The notes beneath the pieces were generated by a model. It was not told where the DNA came from. It searched no databases and saw nothing but the letters and a program-made list of their open reading frames with translations. From Anaerolineales bacterium (GTDB taxonomy: Bacteria > Chloroflexota > Anaerolineae > Anaerolineales > UBA11579): DNA of 64,000 nt. The stretch is taken from positions 88,320 to 152,319 of the forward strand of contig JAHCIH010000002.1 of the NCBI GenBank assembly GCA_026129335.1, read 5' to 3'. Numbering within the stretch: position 1 is the first letter of the stretch; each line of letters begins with the position of its first letter. Positions 37,171-44,664 of this stretch are shown here, in pieces. The position numbers were made by a program, and so were the translations under genes.

Positions 37171-39743
37171 CAGGAATCCGGGCAACTTAGCGAAAGATTG
37201 TTGGAGGGCAGGATGTAGCCCGGCTCTCCCGCTGGCAGCACCAGCACGGCGGCGGCGTATTCGACTCCCCGGCAGCGCAGCACGACCACATCGCTGCTGG
37301 CGGGCAGCGGCGCATCCGGCCCGCCCACCGGGAGGGCAAGTGAGGCAGGGTCAGGCCCAATCAGGTAAAAAGTCAGGCGTTCAAAATGCATCTGCCGGGT
37401 CAGGTAGAACGGCCCATCGGGGGTGCCTTCGCCTGCCCCATAATAACGAGGATGCAGCGCACGGCCATAGGCGGCGGCCAATTCGCCGGCTTGCACGCCG
37501 CTCAACAACCACTGTTTGGCGGCGGGGTCGGAACTGCTGGCAGACTGCAACAGGGCGGCTGCTTCAGCACTGGACAGCCTATGGTAGCGCGGGCGGGAAA
37601 GCCCTTCGATAATCAAGAATGAGCTCCCCAGCAACAAGAGCAAAAAAATGGCCACGGTGACACGCTTTGGCGAAACGGGCCGCGGTTGTGCAGTCACTTC
37701 AGCAGGCGCTTGCAGACCCACCAGGAACTGGCGGGCGAGCGGGCTGCGCTTGAGCAACAGAAATGCCCAGAGCAAGACCTGGCCCAGGCCCAACGCGAAA
37801 TAGAGGATGGAGCTCCAGTCCGCGGGCAGGTTGTACCGCCAGCCGCCTACGCGCGCCAGCGCCAGGTTGACGGTGAAACCCAGGGTGATGGCCAGCGGCA
37901 CCAGCCCGGCCCAGCCGGCCCGCCGCCAGGCCACCGCCAGGCCGAGGCCGACCAGGAACAAGTTGGCCGCCAGGGGTAGGTAGCTCTCCGGCGCCAGGCG
38001 GCCATCCCAACTGGGCCAGTAGGGCAATTCACGCACATGGCTCTCCGGGTCACGCAGCTGCAGGGAGAGCGGCATGGGCAGCGCGGTGAGGATGAGGTTG
38101 CGGGCGTAATTGTCCGCCACGAACCCGACTACATAACCGGGGTGCTGCCGGGTGAAGTCGCGTACAGTCTGCATATGGCGGGCGTAGTATTCGCCCTCGC
38201 TTTCGCCAGGCAGGAAAGGCAGGGCAAAGGCCCCGGGCGTGAAGGTGTAACGGTTGGCAATGAAGCCGGCAGCCACGGCGTCTTCAATCGCCCACTGGCC
38301 CATCAAAGCGCGGTTGCGCAGCACCCAAGGCGCGGCCACCAACAATGCGCCGAGCCCGAACAACACGACCTGGCGCCAACCGGCACGCAGCCCCCAGGTG
38401 AGTAGCGCCAGCAATGCGAAGAAGGGCAGCAGGGTGAGCACCTGTGAGCGCAGCAGGACCAGCCAGCCCAGCAGGCCGCCCAGCAACAAGGTGCCCAGCC
38501 AATTGCGTGGCGAGCCACGCAGCCAGGCGATGGCCGCCAGACCGAACGCGGCCAAAGCCAACGCGCTGGGCAAGTCTGCCATCAGCAGTTTGGCGTGCGA
38601 CAGGTTGACCACGTGGCCCAGCAGGATGGCGTTCGCTTCGCGGAAGATGACCAGGCCCGCCAACAAGAGGCCGGAGAGCGGATTGTGCAGGCGGCTTGCC
38701 ATGAAGAACAAGACCGCCGGGAACAAGGCGAGCACGACCACCTGCAAATTGATCACCGCCGGGTAATTCGCCCCCACCAGGGCCTGCAGCCCGGCCAGGA
38801 ATTGCACATAGACCGGGCGCCGGGTGGCGACAAAGTCGCTGATGCGGAAGCCTTCGCCGATAAGCACACTGTTGGCGATCAGGTCGTGGTTGAAAGCATC
38901 CGAGAGCGGGAAGCTCTGGTACGCAGGCGGGCGGGGCTCTGAGCTGTAGTTGGTTGGCCCCGCGGGCTGAGCCAGCCATACGGCTGCAGCAACCAGCCAG
39001 ACCAGGGCTGCCAAAAAGAGCTCCAGGCGGCGCGGCGAGGTCAACGCTGCCCAGCGCCCCTTCAGGCGGAAAACCAACCACAGCGCAAGCAGAGCAGCGG
39101 CGATGGAGAGCAACACTTGGGTGAAGAGAATAGGCGCGTTGGGCGCATTCCAGATGGTAGCGTCAAAATCCAGGCCCAGCCCGGTCAGCGCGACCAGCCC
39201 AGCGAATGCCAGCAAAGCGCCAAACAGGAGCACGCCCAGCCGCAGGGTGGGCTGCTCGGCCTCAAAGCCCTCGCCGTCGCCATAGCGTTGGGCCAGGAGC
39301 AGCGACAAGCCCAGCCCAGTCACGAGGACCGCGTACCAAAGCAATGGCTGCAGACGACCGAGATACAGAGCGTAGGGGCCAAACAGGGAAATCGCCCGTG
39401 CCTCGGGCAAAAGCGCCAAGCCTCCGCTGGCCAACAGAGCCAAAGCGAGCGCCGCGCACAGCCAGCCAAAGCGACCCGCAGGCATACCCACCAAGCGTTC
39501 CAGGGTGGCAGCCAGCCAGCCGGTTTGCCCGGCGCGCAATGTCAGCCGGGTAAACAGCGCTGCCAACAAGGCGGTGAGCAGTGCCAAAGCCAGGCGTTCC
39601 AGCGAATAGCCGGCCAGGCTGGCCCGGCCTGCTTCGCTGGGCACGGCCAACAGGGCAACCACTGCCAGCCAACCAGCCAGGGCCAGCAGCCAAAAGGCGC
39701 TGCGCCAAGCCAGCCAGGTCCTGGGGGATGCGTTGGCAGCCAT
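37170..39743 (-). CDS. Large GT-C-like multi-pass membrane protein
   Basis: 857 residues. An N-terminal block of about seven membrane segments is followed by a periplasmic-type loop (NDLIA-like: FNHDLIANSVLIGEGF, then TRRPVYVQFLAGLQAL) and a GT-C core with LVIFREANAILLGHVV and LLMADLPSALALA. A C-terminal soluble part includes HPRYYGAGEGTPDGPFYL. The protein at 44665 has the same plan and nearly the same length, so the two are paralogues. It may be an outer-face glycosyltransferase using polyprenyl-phosphate sugars. The specific activity is unknown. Confidence 0.65.
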   Translation of the reverse strand: MAANASPRTWLAWRSAFWLLALAGWLAVVALLAVPSEAGRASLAGYSLERLALALLTALLAALFTRLTLRAGQTGWLAATLERLVGMPAGRFGWLCAALALALLASGGLALLPEARAISLFGPYALYLGRLQPLLWYAVLVTGLGLSLLLAQRYGDGEGFEAEQPTLRLGVLLFGALLAFAGLVALTGLGLDFDATIWNAPNAPILFTQVLLSIAAALLALWLVFRLKGRWAALTSPRRLELFLAALVWLVAAAVWLAQPAGPTNYSSEPRPPAYQSFPLSDAFNHDLIANSVLIGEGFRISDFVATRRPVYVQFLAGLQALVGANYPAVINLQVVVLALFPAVLFFMASRLHNPLSGLLLAGLVIFREANAILLGHVVNLSHAKLLMADLPSALALAAFGLAAIAWLRGSPRNWLGTLLLGGLLGWLVLLRSQVLTLLPFFALLALLTWGLRAGWRQVVLFGLGALLVAAPWVLRNRALMGQWAIEDAVAAGFIANRYTFTPGAFALPFLPGESEGEYYARHMQTVRDFTRQHPGYVVGFVADNYARNLILTALPMPLSLQLRDPESHVRELPYWPSWDGRLAPESYLPLAANLFLVGLGLAVAWRRAGWAGLVPLAITLGFTVNLALARVGGWRYNLPADWSSILYFALGLGQVLLWAFLLLKRSPLARQFLVGLQAPAEVTAQPRPVSPKRVTVAIFLLLLLGSSFLIIEGLSRPRYHRLSSAEAAALLQSASSSDPAAKQWLLSGVQAGELAAAYGRALHPRYYGAGEGTPDGPFYLTRQMHFERLTFYLIGPDPASLALPVGGPDAPLPASSDVVVLRCRGVEYAAAVLVLPAGEPGYILPSNNLSLSCPDS

Positions 39744-39757
39744 GGTGCTAGGGCTGG

Positions 39758-41179
39758 TTAATCGACAATCTTGTAATCAGCCACGCGGCGCTCCAGCGCC
39801 TGCCAGACCTCGGGCGGCGCCTCGCCAGCCGCCAGGCGCTCGGCGATGAAGCGGCCCATATCGGCGCAGTGGTCGGAGTTGTTGTAGTTGTACATGCCGA
39901 TGCGCCCGGTGGTCAGCAGGTTGGGCACCTGGCGCAGTTTATCGCTGACCAGCTTCATCTTGTCGGCGTATTCCAAATCATAGCGGGGGTAAAAGTTGGG
40001 TTTGCGGATGACCAGGCTGCCCTGCACCTCGTCCGCAGCCACGAAGCCGGTGCGTACCAAGCCATCCACCACTTGCTGCACCAGTTCGGCGTCGCTGGCT
40101 GCCCACAAGTCGCTGCCTTCGGCGGCGGTGAAGTCGGCAGTGATGACGGTGCGGTCGGTCGGGCCGAGCTCGGGGTTCATTTGCTTCTGTTCGAATAGGC
40201 GGCTGAAGACCACGTTGCGCTGCGGGAAGAAAACCCACTGGTCTTCCATCACCAGCGGACGCTTGACCCAGACATAGACCAGAATGAGGTGGCGGAACTG
40301 CAGGCCGGTGGCCGCGCGGTTGAACTCGGGGTCACTGTCGCCGAAGACCATGCGCCCCAGCAGCGGCAGGGGCAGCGAAGAGACCAGGTAATCGCAATCG
40401 AAGGTCTGCGGCTTGCCGCCCACCGCCGAGCGCACGGCGCGCACTCGGTCGTCGTCCATCTGCAGGCCGCGCACGTCCACGCCGGTCAGCACCTGGCCGC
40501 CGTGGGCGAGGATGCCCTCAGCGAGCGCCTGTGGCCAGTCGCCAAAGCCGGCCCTCGGGTAGTAGAAGAACTCGGCGTTGGTGTCGGCGGTCTCTTTCTT
40601 CAGGCCCAACATCTTGAGTAGCAACTCCATGCCGCCGGAGGCGGGCAGGCGCGTGCGGGCCATCTCGGGGTGCAGGCTGGCCGGCTGGCCCCACACCTTG
40701 TCGGCGAGCGGTTCAAAGACCAGCTCGTAAGTGGGCCGCCCAAAGCGGCGGATGATGTACTCCTCATAAGACCGCGGAGCGCTGCGGTTGAAAATGCCCT
40801 TGAGCAGTTCCACTCCATATCCGAAGCCTATTTGCAGGAAATGCACCGGCCCGAGGACCTTGGCCAGGTTGCCCAGCTTGAGGGGATAGTCCACCAACTT
40901 GCCTTCGAGGAACAAGCGGTTCTTTTTGGGCAATTGGATGAGCCGATCGCCCATCAGCGCCAGGGCTTCATCCAGGACACCGGGGATGACCGAATAGAGC
41001 TTGTGCGCGCCGTAGTCCAAGACAAATCCGTCGTGCTCGAAGCTGCCGCACAGCCCGCCGATGACAGCTTCCTTTTCGAGCACCGTCACTGCATATTTGC
41101 CGGTGCGCGCCAAAAAATACCCGGCCGCCAGGCCGCCTACTCCGCCGCCCAGCAGTACGATTTTTTCTTTTTTAGCCAA
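39758..41179 (-). CDS. FAD-dependent oxidoreductase, UDP-galactopyranose mutase/protoporphyrinogen oxidase-like
   Basis: 473 residues from a TTG at 41179; GGAG 8 bases upstream decides the start. The FAD-binding motif is IVLLGGGVGGLAAGYFLA, followed by VLEKEAVIGGLCGSF and DYGAHKLYSVIPGV. A C-terminal GRIGMYNYNNSDHCADMGR closes the FAD site. Family members include UDP-galactopyranose mutase and amine-oxidase-like enzymes; in glycan loci they often isomerise or oxidise sugars. A furanose-forming role would suit the AftB-like transferases elsewhere in the locus, but this is inference. It opens unit B just past a terminator-like hairpin. Confidence 0.75.
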   Translation of the reverse strand: MAKKEKIVLLGGGVGGLAAGYFLARTGKYAVTVLEKEAVIGGLCGSFEHDGFVLDYGAHKLYSVIPGVLDEALALMGDRLIQLPKKNRLFLEGKLVDYPLKLGNLAKVLGPVHFLQIGFGYGVELLKGIFNRSAPRSYEEYIIRRFGRPTYELVFEPLADKVWGQPASLHPEMARTRLPASGGMELLLKMLGLKKETADTNAEFFYYPRAGFGDWPQALAEGILAHGGQVLTGVDVRGLQMDDDRVRAVRSAVGGKPQTFDCDYLVSSLPLPLLGRMVFGDSDPEFNRAATGLQFRHLILVYVWVKRPLVMEDQWVFFPQRNVVFSRLFEQKQMNPELGPTDRTVITADFTAAEGSDLWAASDAELVQQVVDGLVRTGFVAADEVQGSLVIRKPNFYPRYDLEYADKMKLVSDKLRQVPNLLTTGRIGMYNYNNSDHCADMGRFIAERLAAGEAPPEVWQALERRVADYKIVD

Positions 41180-41190
41180 TATAGTTCTCC

Positions 41191-41213
41191 AAAAAGACGG
41201 CGGCCAAGCCGCC
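41191..41213 (-). terminator. Hairpin plus T-tract, terminator or leader attenuator
   Basis: On the minus strand GGCGGC, a 3-base loop and GCCGCC are followed by GTC and five T. It lies in the 58-base gap after the methyltransferase stop (41238) and ends 12 bases before the TTG start at 41179. It is the clearest intrinsic terminator in the window. Confidence 0.6.
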
Positions 41214-41224
41214 TTGTCTCAACA

Positions 41225-41230
41225 ATAATA
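41225..41230 (-). promoter_or_regulatory. Weak candidate -10 box upstream of the FAD enzyme
   Basis: TATTAT on the minus strand, at a distance that would put transcription start just before the hairpin at 41191-41213. No -35 is visible. If real, the hairpin would lie in the leader of the FAD enzyme message. Confidence 0.25.
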
Positions 41231-41237
41231 ACGGGCC

Positions 41238-42167
41238 TCAAGCTTTTTCGGCCAGCACCAGCACCTGGCCCATCCAATAGGGAATTTGCAGATGGGCCAG
41301 GCCCAGGCGTTTCACCAGCCACCCGGCCGCTTTCGCCACCGGGCGTAGATAGGCTTCCATGCGGAAGAGTACGTAGCCCAGTTCCAGCGTCTGCCAATGC
41401 GGGCGGCTGGTGAGCATCTTCAAGCCCATCTCTGCGAGCATGCGCGCCAAAGTTGGTTTGGTGAAATAGTAGAGATGAACGGAGAGCAGGAAGACCCAGC
41501 GGCGGCCCATCAGACGCGCCACCAGCGAATGGATGTCGGGGTAGTTGACCACCAGCAGGCCGCCGGGCTTGAGCACCCGGGCGCATTCCTGCAATGTGGC
41601 TTTGGGGTCAGGGGTGTGCTCCAGCACGTCCCACAGGCTGACCACATCGAAGCTGGCATCCGCCAGCTTCATATCGTGGATGGTGCCGGGCACCACATCC
41701 AGGCTGTAGTGCTGTTTGGCCCAGGCGGACATCCAACGGTTCGGCTCGCAGCCGGCCACCTGCCAGCCGGCGCGCTGCGCCACGGCGAGGAACGAGCCGC
41801 CGGCAGTGCCCACGTCCAGCAAGCGGCCGCGACCCGGGCGCAGGCGTTCGATGAGCTTGAGCGACTTGGCGAAGGTGCGCTCGCGCCCCGCTGCCTGGGA
41901 AACGAACAGCTCGTCGCTGCCCTCGCTGTAACCGCCGATGACCACATCGGCGCGCAGCCGCGGGTTGAGATACATCAAATCGCAGGCCTTGCAGCGCACC
42001 AACTGGTCGAGCAGCACTTCGTCCCCAGAGGAGCGGAAAGTGTTGGCGATTTCGTCCGGCTTGGCATCTTCATAGCGCGGCGGGTATACCACTTCGTAAT
42101 CGTCTGCGCCGCACAGGTTGCAAGGCACATGTTCCAACAAGGCTTTATAAGCTTCGATATTCTGCAT
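41238..42167 (-). CDS. Class I SAM methyltransferase with N-terminal zinc-ribbon-like domain
   Basis: 309 residues. The N-terminus has CNLCG and, about 45 residues later, CKACDLMYLNPR, a four-Cys zinc-ribbon pattern typical of a glycan-locus methyltransferase group. The SAM fold follows: LLDVGTAGGSFLAVA (motif I), VVSLWDVLEHTPDP and LKPGGLLVVNYPD. A hydrophobic C-terminal part may touch the membrane. It starts 3 bases after the GT2 stop at 42171. It probably methylates a sugar on a lipid carrier or a nucleotide sugar. Confidence 0.85.
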   Translation of the reverse strand: MQNIEAYKALLEHVPCNLCGADDYEVVYPPRYEDAKPDEIANTFRSSGDEVLLDQLVRCKACDLMYLNPRLRADVVIGGYSEGSDELFVSQAAGRERTFAKSLKLIERLRPGRGRLLDVGTAGGSFLAVAQRAGWQVAGCEPNRWMSAWAKQHYSLDVVPGTIHDMKLADASFDVVSLWDVLEHTPDPKATLQECARVLKPGGLLVVNYPDIHSLVARLMGRRWVFLLSVHLYYFTKPTLARMLAEMGLKMLTSRPHWQTLELGYVLFRMEAYLRPVAKAAGWLVKRLGLAHLQIPYWMGQVLVLAEKA

Positions 42168-42170
42168 AAG

Positions 42171-43109
42171 TTATTGGCTTCGCCTTAAGAAAGTTTTGAT
42201 TTCCTGGAAACGGGTGTTGATCGCATTCAAGGAGAGGCCGATTCCCAGGGCAATGAGGCCGGAGGGCACGCCGAGCAGCACTACTCCGCCGAGGATGCTG
42301 TCGGGCAAGCTGCCCTGTCCGAAGATGCTGAGCAGGCGCAGGACGCCGGCGGCCAGGGCCAACAGCCAGAAGAAGACGGCGATGCCGCCGAACAGGCGCA
42401 GCGGGCGATGGTCGCGCAACAGGATGGCGGCGGTGAGCACGATGCGGTAGCCGTCGGCAAAGGGGCGCAGCTTGGAATTGCTGTCCGCCGGACGGCTGCG
42501 GTAGCTGATCGGTACTTCCACCACGCGCAGACCCTCGGCCAGGGCTTGCAGGGTAATTTCGGTCTCCACTTCGAAGCCGCTGGTCAGCACAGGCACGCTT
42601 TCTACGAATCGGCGGTTGAAGGCGCGGTAGCCGGAGAGCACATCGGCATACTGCGTGCCGAACAAGCGGTTGATGTAGGCCACAATCAGGCGGTTGCCGA
42701 ACTGGTTCAGGCGCTTCATGTTGGCGTCGGAGGCGCCCTCCAGGCGGTGGCCCACCACCATGTCTGCGGTGCCATCCAGGATGGGAGCCAGCAAAGCCTG
42801 CGCTTCCTCGGCCGGGTAGGTGTCATCGCCATCCACCAGAATGATGACATCTTCCTTGAGCTCGTCAAATATGGCACGCAATACGTTGCCCTTGCCCAGC
42901 GCATTTACCGCATGCACCTGCGCCCCGGCTTTGCGGGCCAGCGCAACGCTGCTGTCCGTCGAGGCATTGTCGAAGACGTAGACCGTAGCGCGCGGCAGCG
43001 CCTTACGGAAATCGGCGACCACTTTGGCGATGGCGGCCGCCTCGTTGTGGCAGGGGACGGCCACGGCGACGCTGGGTTTTCCGGATGGTTGGGAGCGTTT
43101 GGCGGGCAT
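42171..43109 (-). CDS. Glycosyltransferase family 2 with C-terminal membrane anchor (polyprenyl-phosphate type)
   Basis: 312 residues. VAVAVPCHNEAAAIAKVV, VYVFDNASTDSS and ILVDGDDTYPAE (DxD region) form a DPM1/polyprenyl-phosphate transferase-like GT2 domain. Two membrane segments follow after about residue 230 (LFGGIAVFFWLLALAAGVL and a second one with GLIALGIGL). Such enzymes make polyprenyl-phosphate sugars, the donors of GT-C enzymes, many of which are encoded nearby. It is therefore a good candidate supplier for the large membrane transferases. The sugar is unknown. Confidence 0.8.
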   Translation of the reverse strand: MPAKRSQPSGKPSVAVAVPCHNEAAAIAKVVADFRKALPRATVYVFDNASTDSSVALARKAGAQVHAVNALGKGNVLRAIFDELKEDVIILVDGDDTYPAEEAQALLAPILDGTADMVVGHRLEGASDANMKRLNQFGNRLIVAYINRLFGTQYADVLSGYRAFNRRFVESVPVLTSGFEVETEITLQALAEGLRVVEVPISYRSRPADSNSKLRPFADGYRIVLTAAILLRDHRPLRLFGGIAVFFWLLALAAGVLRLLSIFGQGSLPDSILGGVVLLGVPSGLIALGIGLSLNAINTRFQEIKTFLRRSQ

Positions 43110-43121
43110 CGGGAGGAATGC

Positions 43122-44603
43122 TCAGCGGGCCAGCCAGCGCAATGCCAGCGCCCGGTAAGGCACCATTTCCATCTTGGTCTCGAAGCGCCGGCGCAGGAAA
43201 TTGAATGGCTGGCGCAGCAGCTTGAGGGGATGATAACGCAGTTTCCACAACAGAAAGCTGACATACAGGCGCAGGCGGAAGCGGGCCAGCTCGGCGTAAT
43301 CCTGCCGCCAGGCAGGGCTGAAATTCAACTCGGAGAGGCTTTGGTAGCCGGAAAACTGGTCGTGGATGGAAGAGCCGGGCACCGGGGTGATGATGAAAAG
43401 CGCTACTTCGTCCACGCCCACTTTGGTCAGGTCGTGCACTAGTTCCCGGGTGAGCCGGCGGTCTTCGTCGGTTTCGCCGGGGTAGCCCAGCACAAAACAG
43501 GCTTGCGAACAGATGCCCACCTGGTTCATGCGCTCCACCAGACGCACGGCATGCTTCAGGTCAAAGGGCTTGCGCATCAGCTTGAGCAACCGTGGCGAGC
43601 CGGTCTCCGGCGAAATGGAAATGTAGCGGCATCCGGCCGCGGCCATTTGGTCGATGGTCTCTTCATCGCGCATCGTTTCGACCTTGGTGCCGGCGGCTAT
43701 CTTCCAAGTGACTTGCAGGCCGCGGCGCTGGATTTCGGCGCAGATGGCGCGGGTGCGCCCATCCAAGATGGTCGGATCCAGATCTTCGATATGGAACTCG
43801 CCGACGCCGAGGCTGCGCTGGAAGTGCTCCATTTCGTCCACCACGTTGCCAGCCGAGCGCGGCCGCCACTTCTGGCGGTTGGTGGCAGGCACCACGCAGA
43901 AGCCGCAGGGATACGGGCAGCCGCGCGAGGTGAGCAGCGGCAGGTAGCGGCGGGCGGAAAGCGGGCCGTGGGCGAACTGCAGGCTCCAATAATTTTCCAG
44001 CGGGAACAGGTCCCAGGCAGGGAAAGGCAGCTCATCCAGCTGCTTCTCATCCATGAAGCCAGCGGGCAGGTTGTAGAAGTCTGGCCCGCCCAGGCCGTCT
44101 ATCATCCGCAGGGCCGCCCGGTCATCGCTGTGCAGCGCTTCCAGCAGGCGCAGAGCGCGGCGCTCCGGCTCGCCGGTGAGCACCCAATCCGCCCCCACTG
44201 CATAGAACTCGGCGGCCACCTGCGATAGCGCGTAGGCGGTGACCGCCTGGGTATTTTCAACCACCACCACCTTGGCCGCTGGTGCAGCGACCCGCGCCGC
44301 ACGCACCATGGCCAAGGTGGATAGGTGGTTGGTGAGGTTGATGGCGTAGACGAAGACCACCCGGGTGTCCACCGGAATGCGGGCCGCCACTTCTGCTTCG
44401 GTGAGGCCATAGAAATTGAAGTTGCCTTCGCGACGGGCCTGGCGCGGCGCGGCAGCATAGGCATCAATCACTTGCAAAACGTGCCCCGCCCCGCGCAACG
44501 CAGCCGCCAGGTAAGCCAGGCTGATCGGCATGTATACGATGCCGGTGGTGAACGGGTCGTTGCGTTGGGCAACGAGGTTGGGGTTGATGAGCACGATGGA
44601 CAT
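43122..44603 (-). CDS. Radical SAM protein with B12-binding-like N-terminal domain
   Basis: 493 residues from the ATG at 44603. The N-terminal 150 residues (IVLINPNL, LAYLAAALRGAGH, VVVVENTQAV) look like a cobalamin-binding fold, but a clear DxHxxG cobalt-ligand motif is not seen. The radical SAM cluster motif is CPYPCGFC (C229, C233, C236), followed by ISPETGSPRLLKLMRKPF and LGYPGETDED. Relatives methylate or rearrange unreactive carbons or carry out unknown steps in lipid and sugar pathways. It has its own promoter-like box at 44638. The function in this locus is unknown. Confidence 0.85.
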   Translation of the reverse strand: MSIVLINPNLVAQRNDPFTTGIVYMPISLAYLAAALRGAGHVLQVIDAYAAAPRQARREGNFNFYGLTEAEVAARIPVDTRVVFVYAINLTNHLSTLAMVRAARVAAPAAKVVVVENTQAVTAYALSQVAAEFYAVGADWVLTGEPERRALRLLEALHSDDRAALRMIDGLGGPDFYNLPAGFMDEKQLDELPFPAWDLFPLENYWSLQFAHGPLSARRYLPLLTSRGCPYPCGFCVVPATNRQKWRPRSAGNVVDEMEHFQRSLGVGEFHIEDLDPTILDGRTRAICAEIQRRGLQVTWKIAAGTKVETMRDEETIDQMAAAGCRYISISPETGSPRLLKLMRKPFDLKHAVRLVERMNQVGICSQACFVLGYPGETDEDRRLTRELVHDLTKVGVDEVALFIITPVPGSSIHDQFSGYQSLSELNFSPAWRQDYAELARFRLRLYVSFLLWKLRYHPLKLLRQPFNFLRRRFETKMEMVPYRALALRWLAR

Positions 44604-44613
44604 ATACAAAGAA

Positions 44614-44629
44614 CGCCTCCAACGAGGCG
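44614..44629. repeat. Short hairpin in leader of the radical SAM gene
   Basis: Arms CGCCTC and GAGGCG separated by 4 bases. It lies between the candidate -10 box at 44638 and the ATG at 44603. On the minus strand it is followed by a TTCTTTG stretch, too weak to call a terminator. It also contains GGAGG, which could serve as a distant ribosome site. Confidence 0.35.
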
Positions 44630-44637
44630 CAAAGAGA

Positions 44638-44643
44638 ATTATA
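44638..44643 (-). promoter_or_regulatory. Candidate -10 box for the radical SAM gene
   Basis: TATAAT on the minus strand in the 61-base gap between the large GT-C gene (stop at 44665) and the radical SAM ATG. No convincing -35 is present. Transcription would begin near 44631 and include the small hairpin. Confidence 0.4.
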
Positions 44644-44664
44644 CCCAGCCGCACCTTGCGCGGA

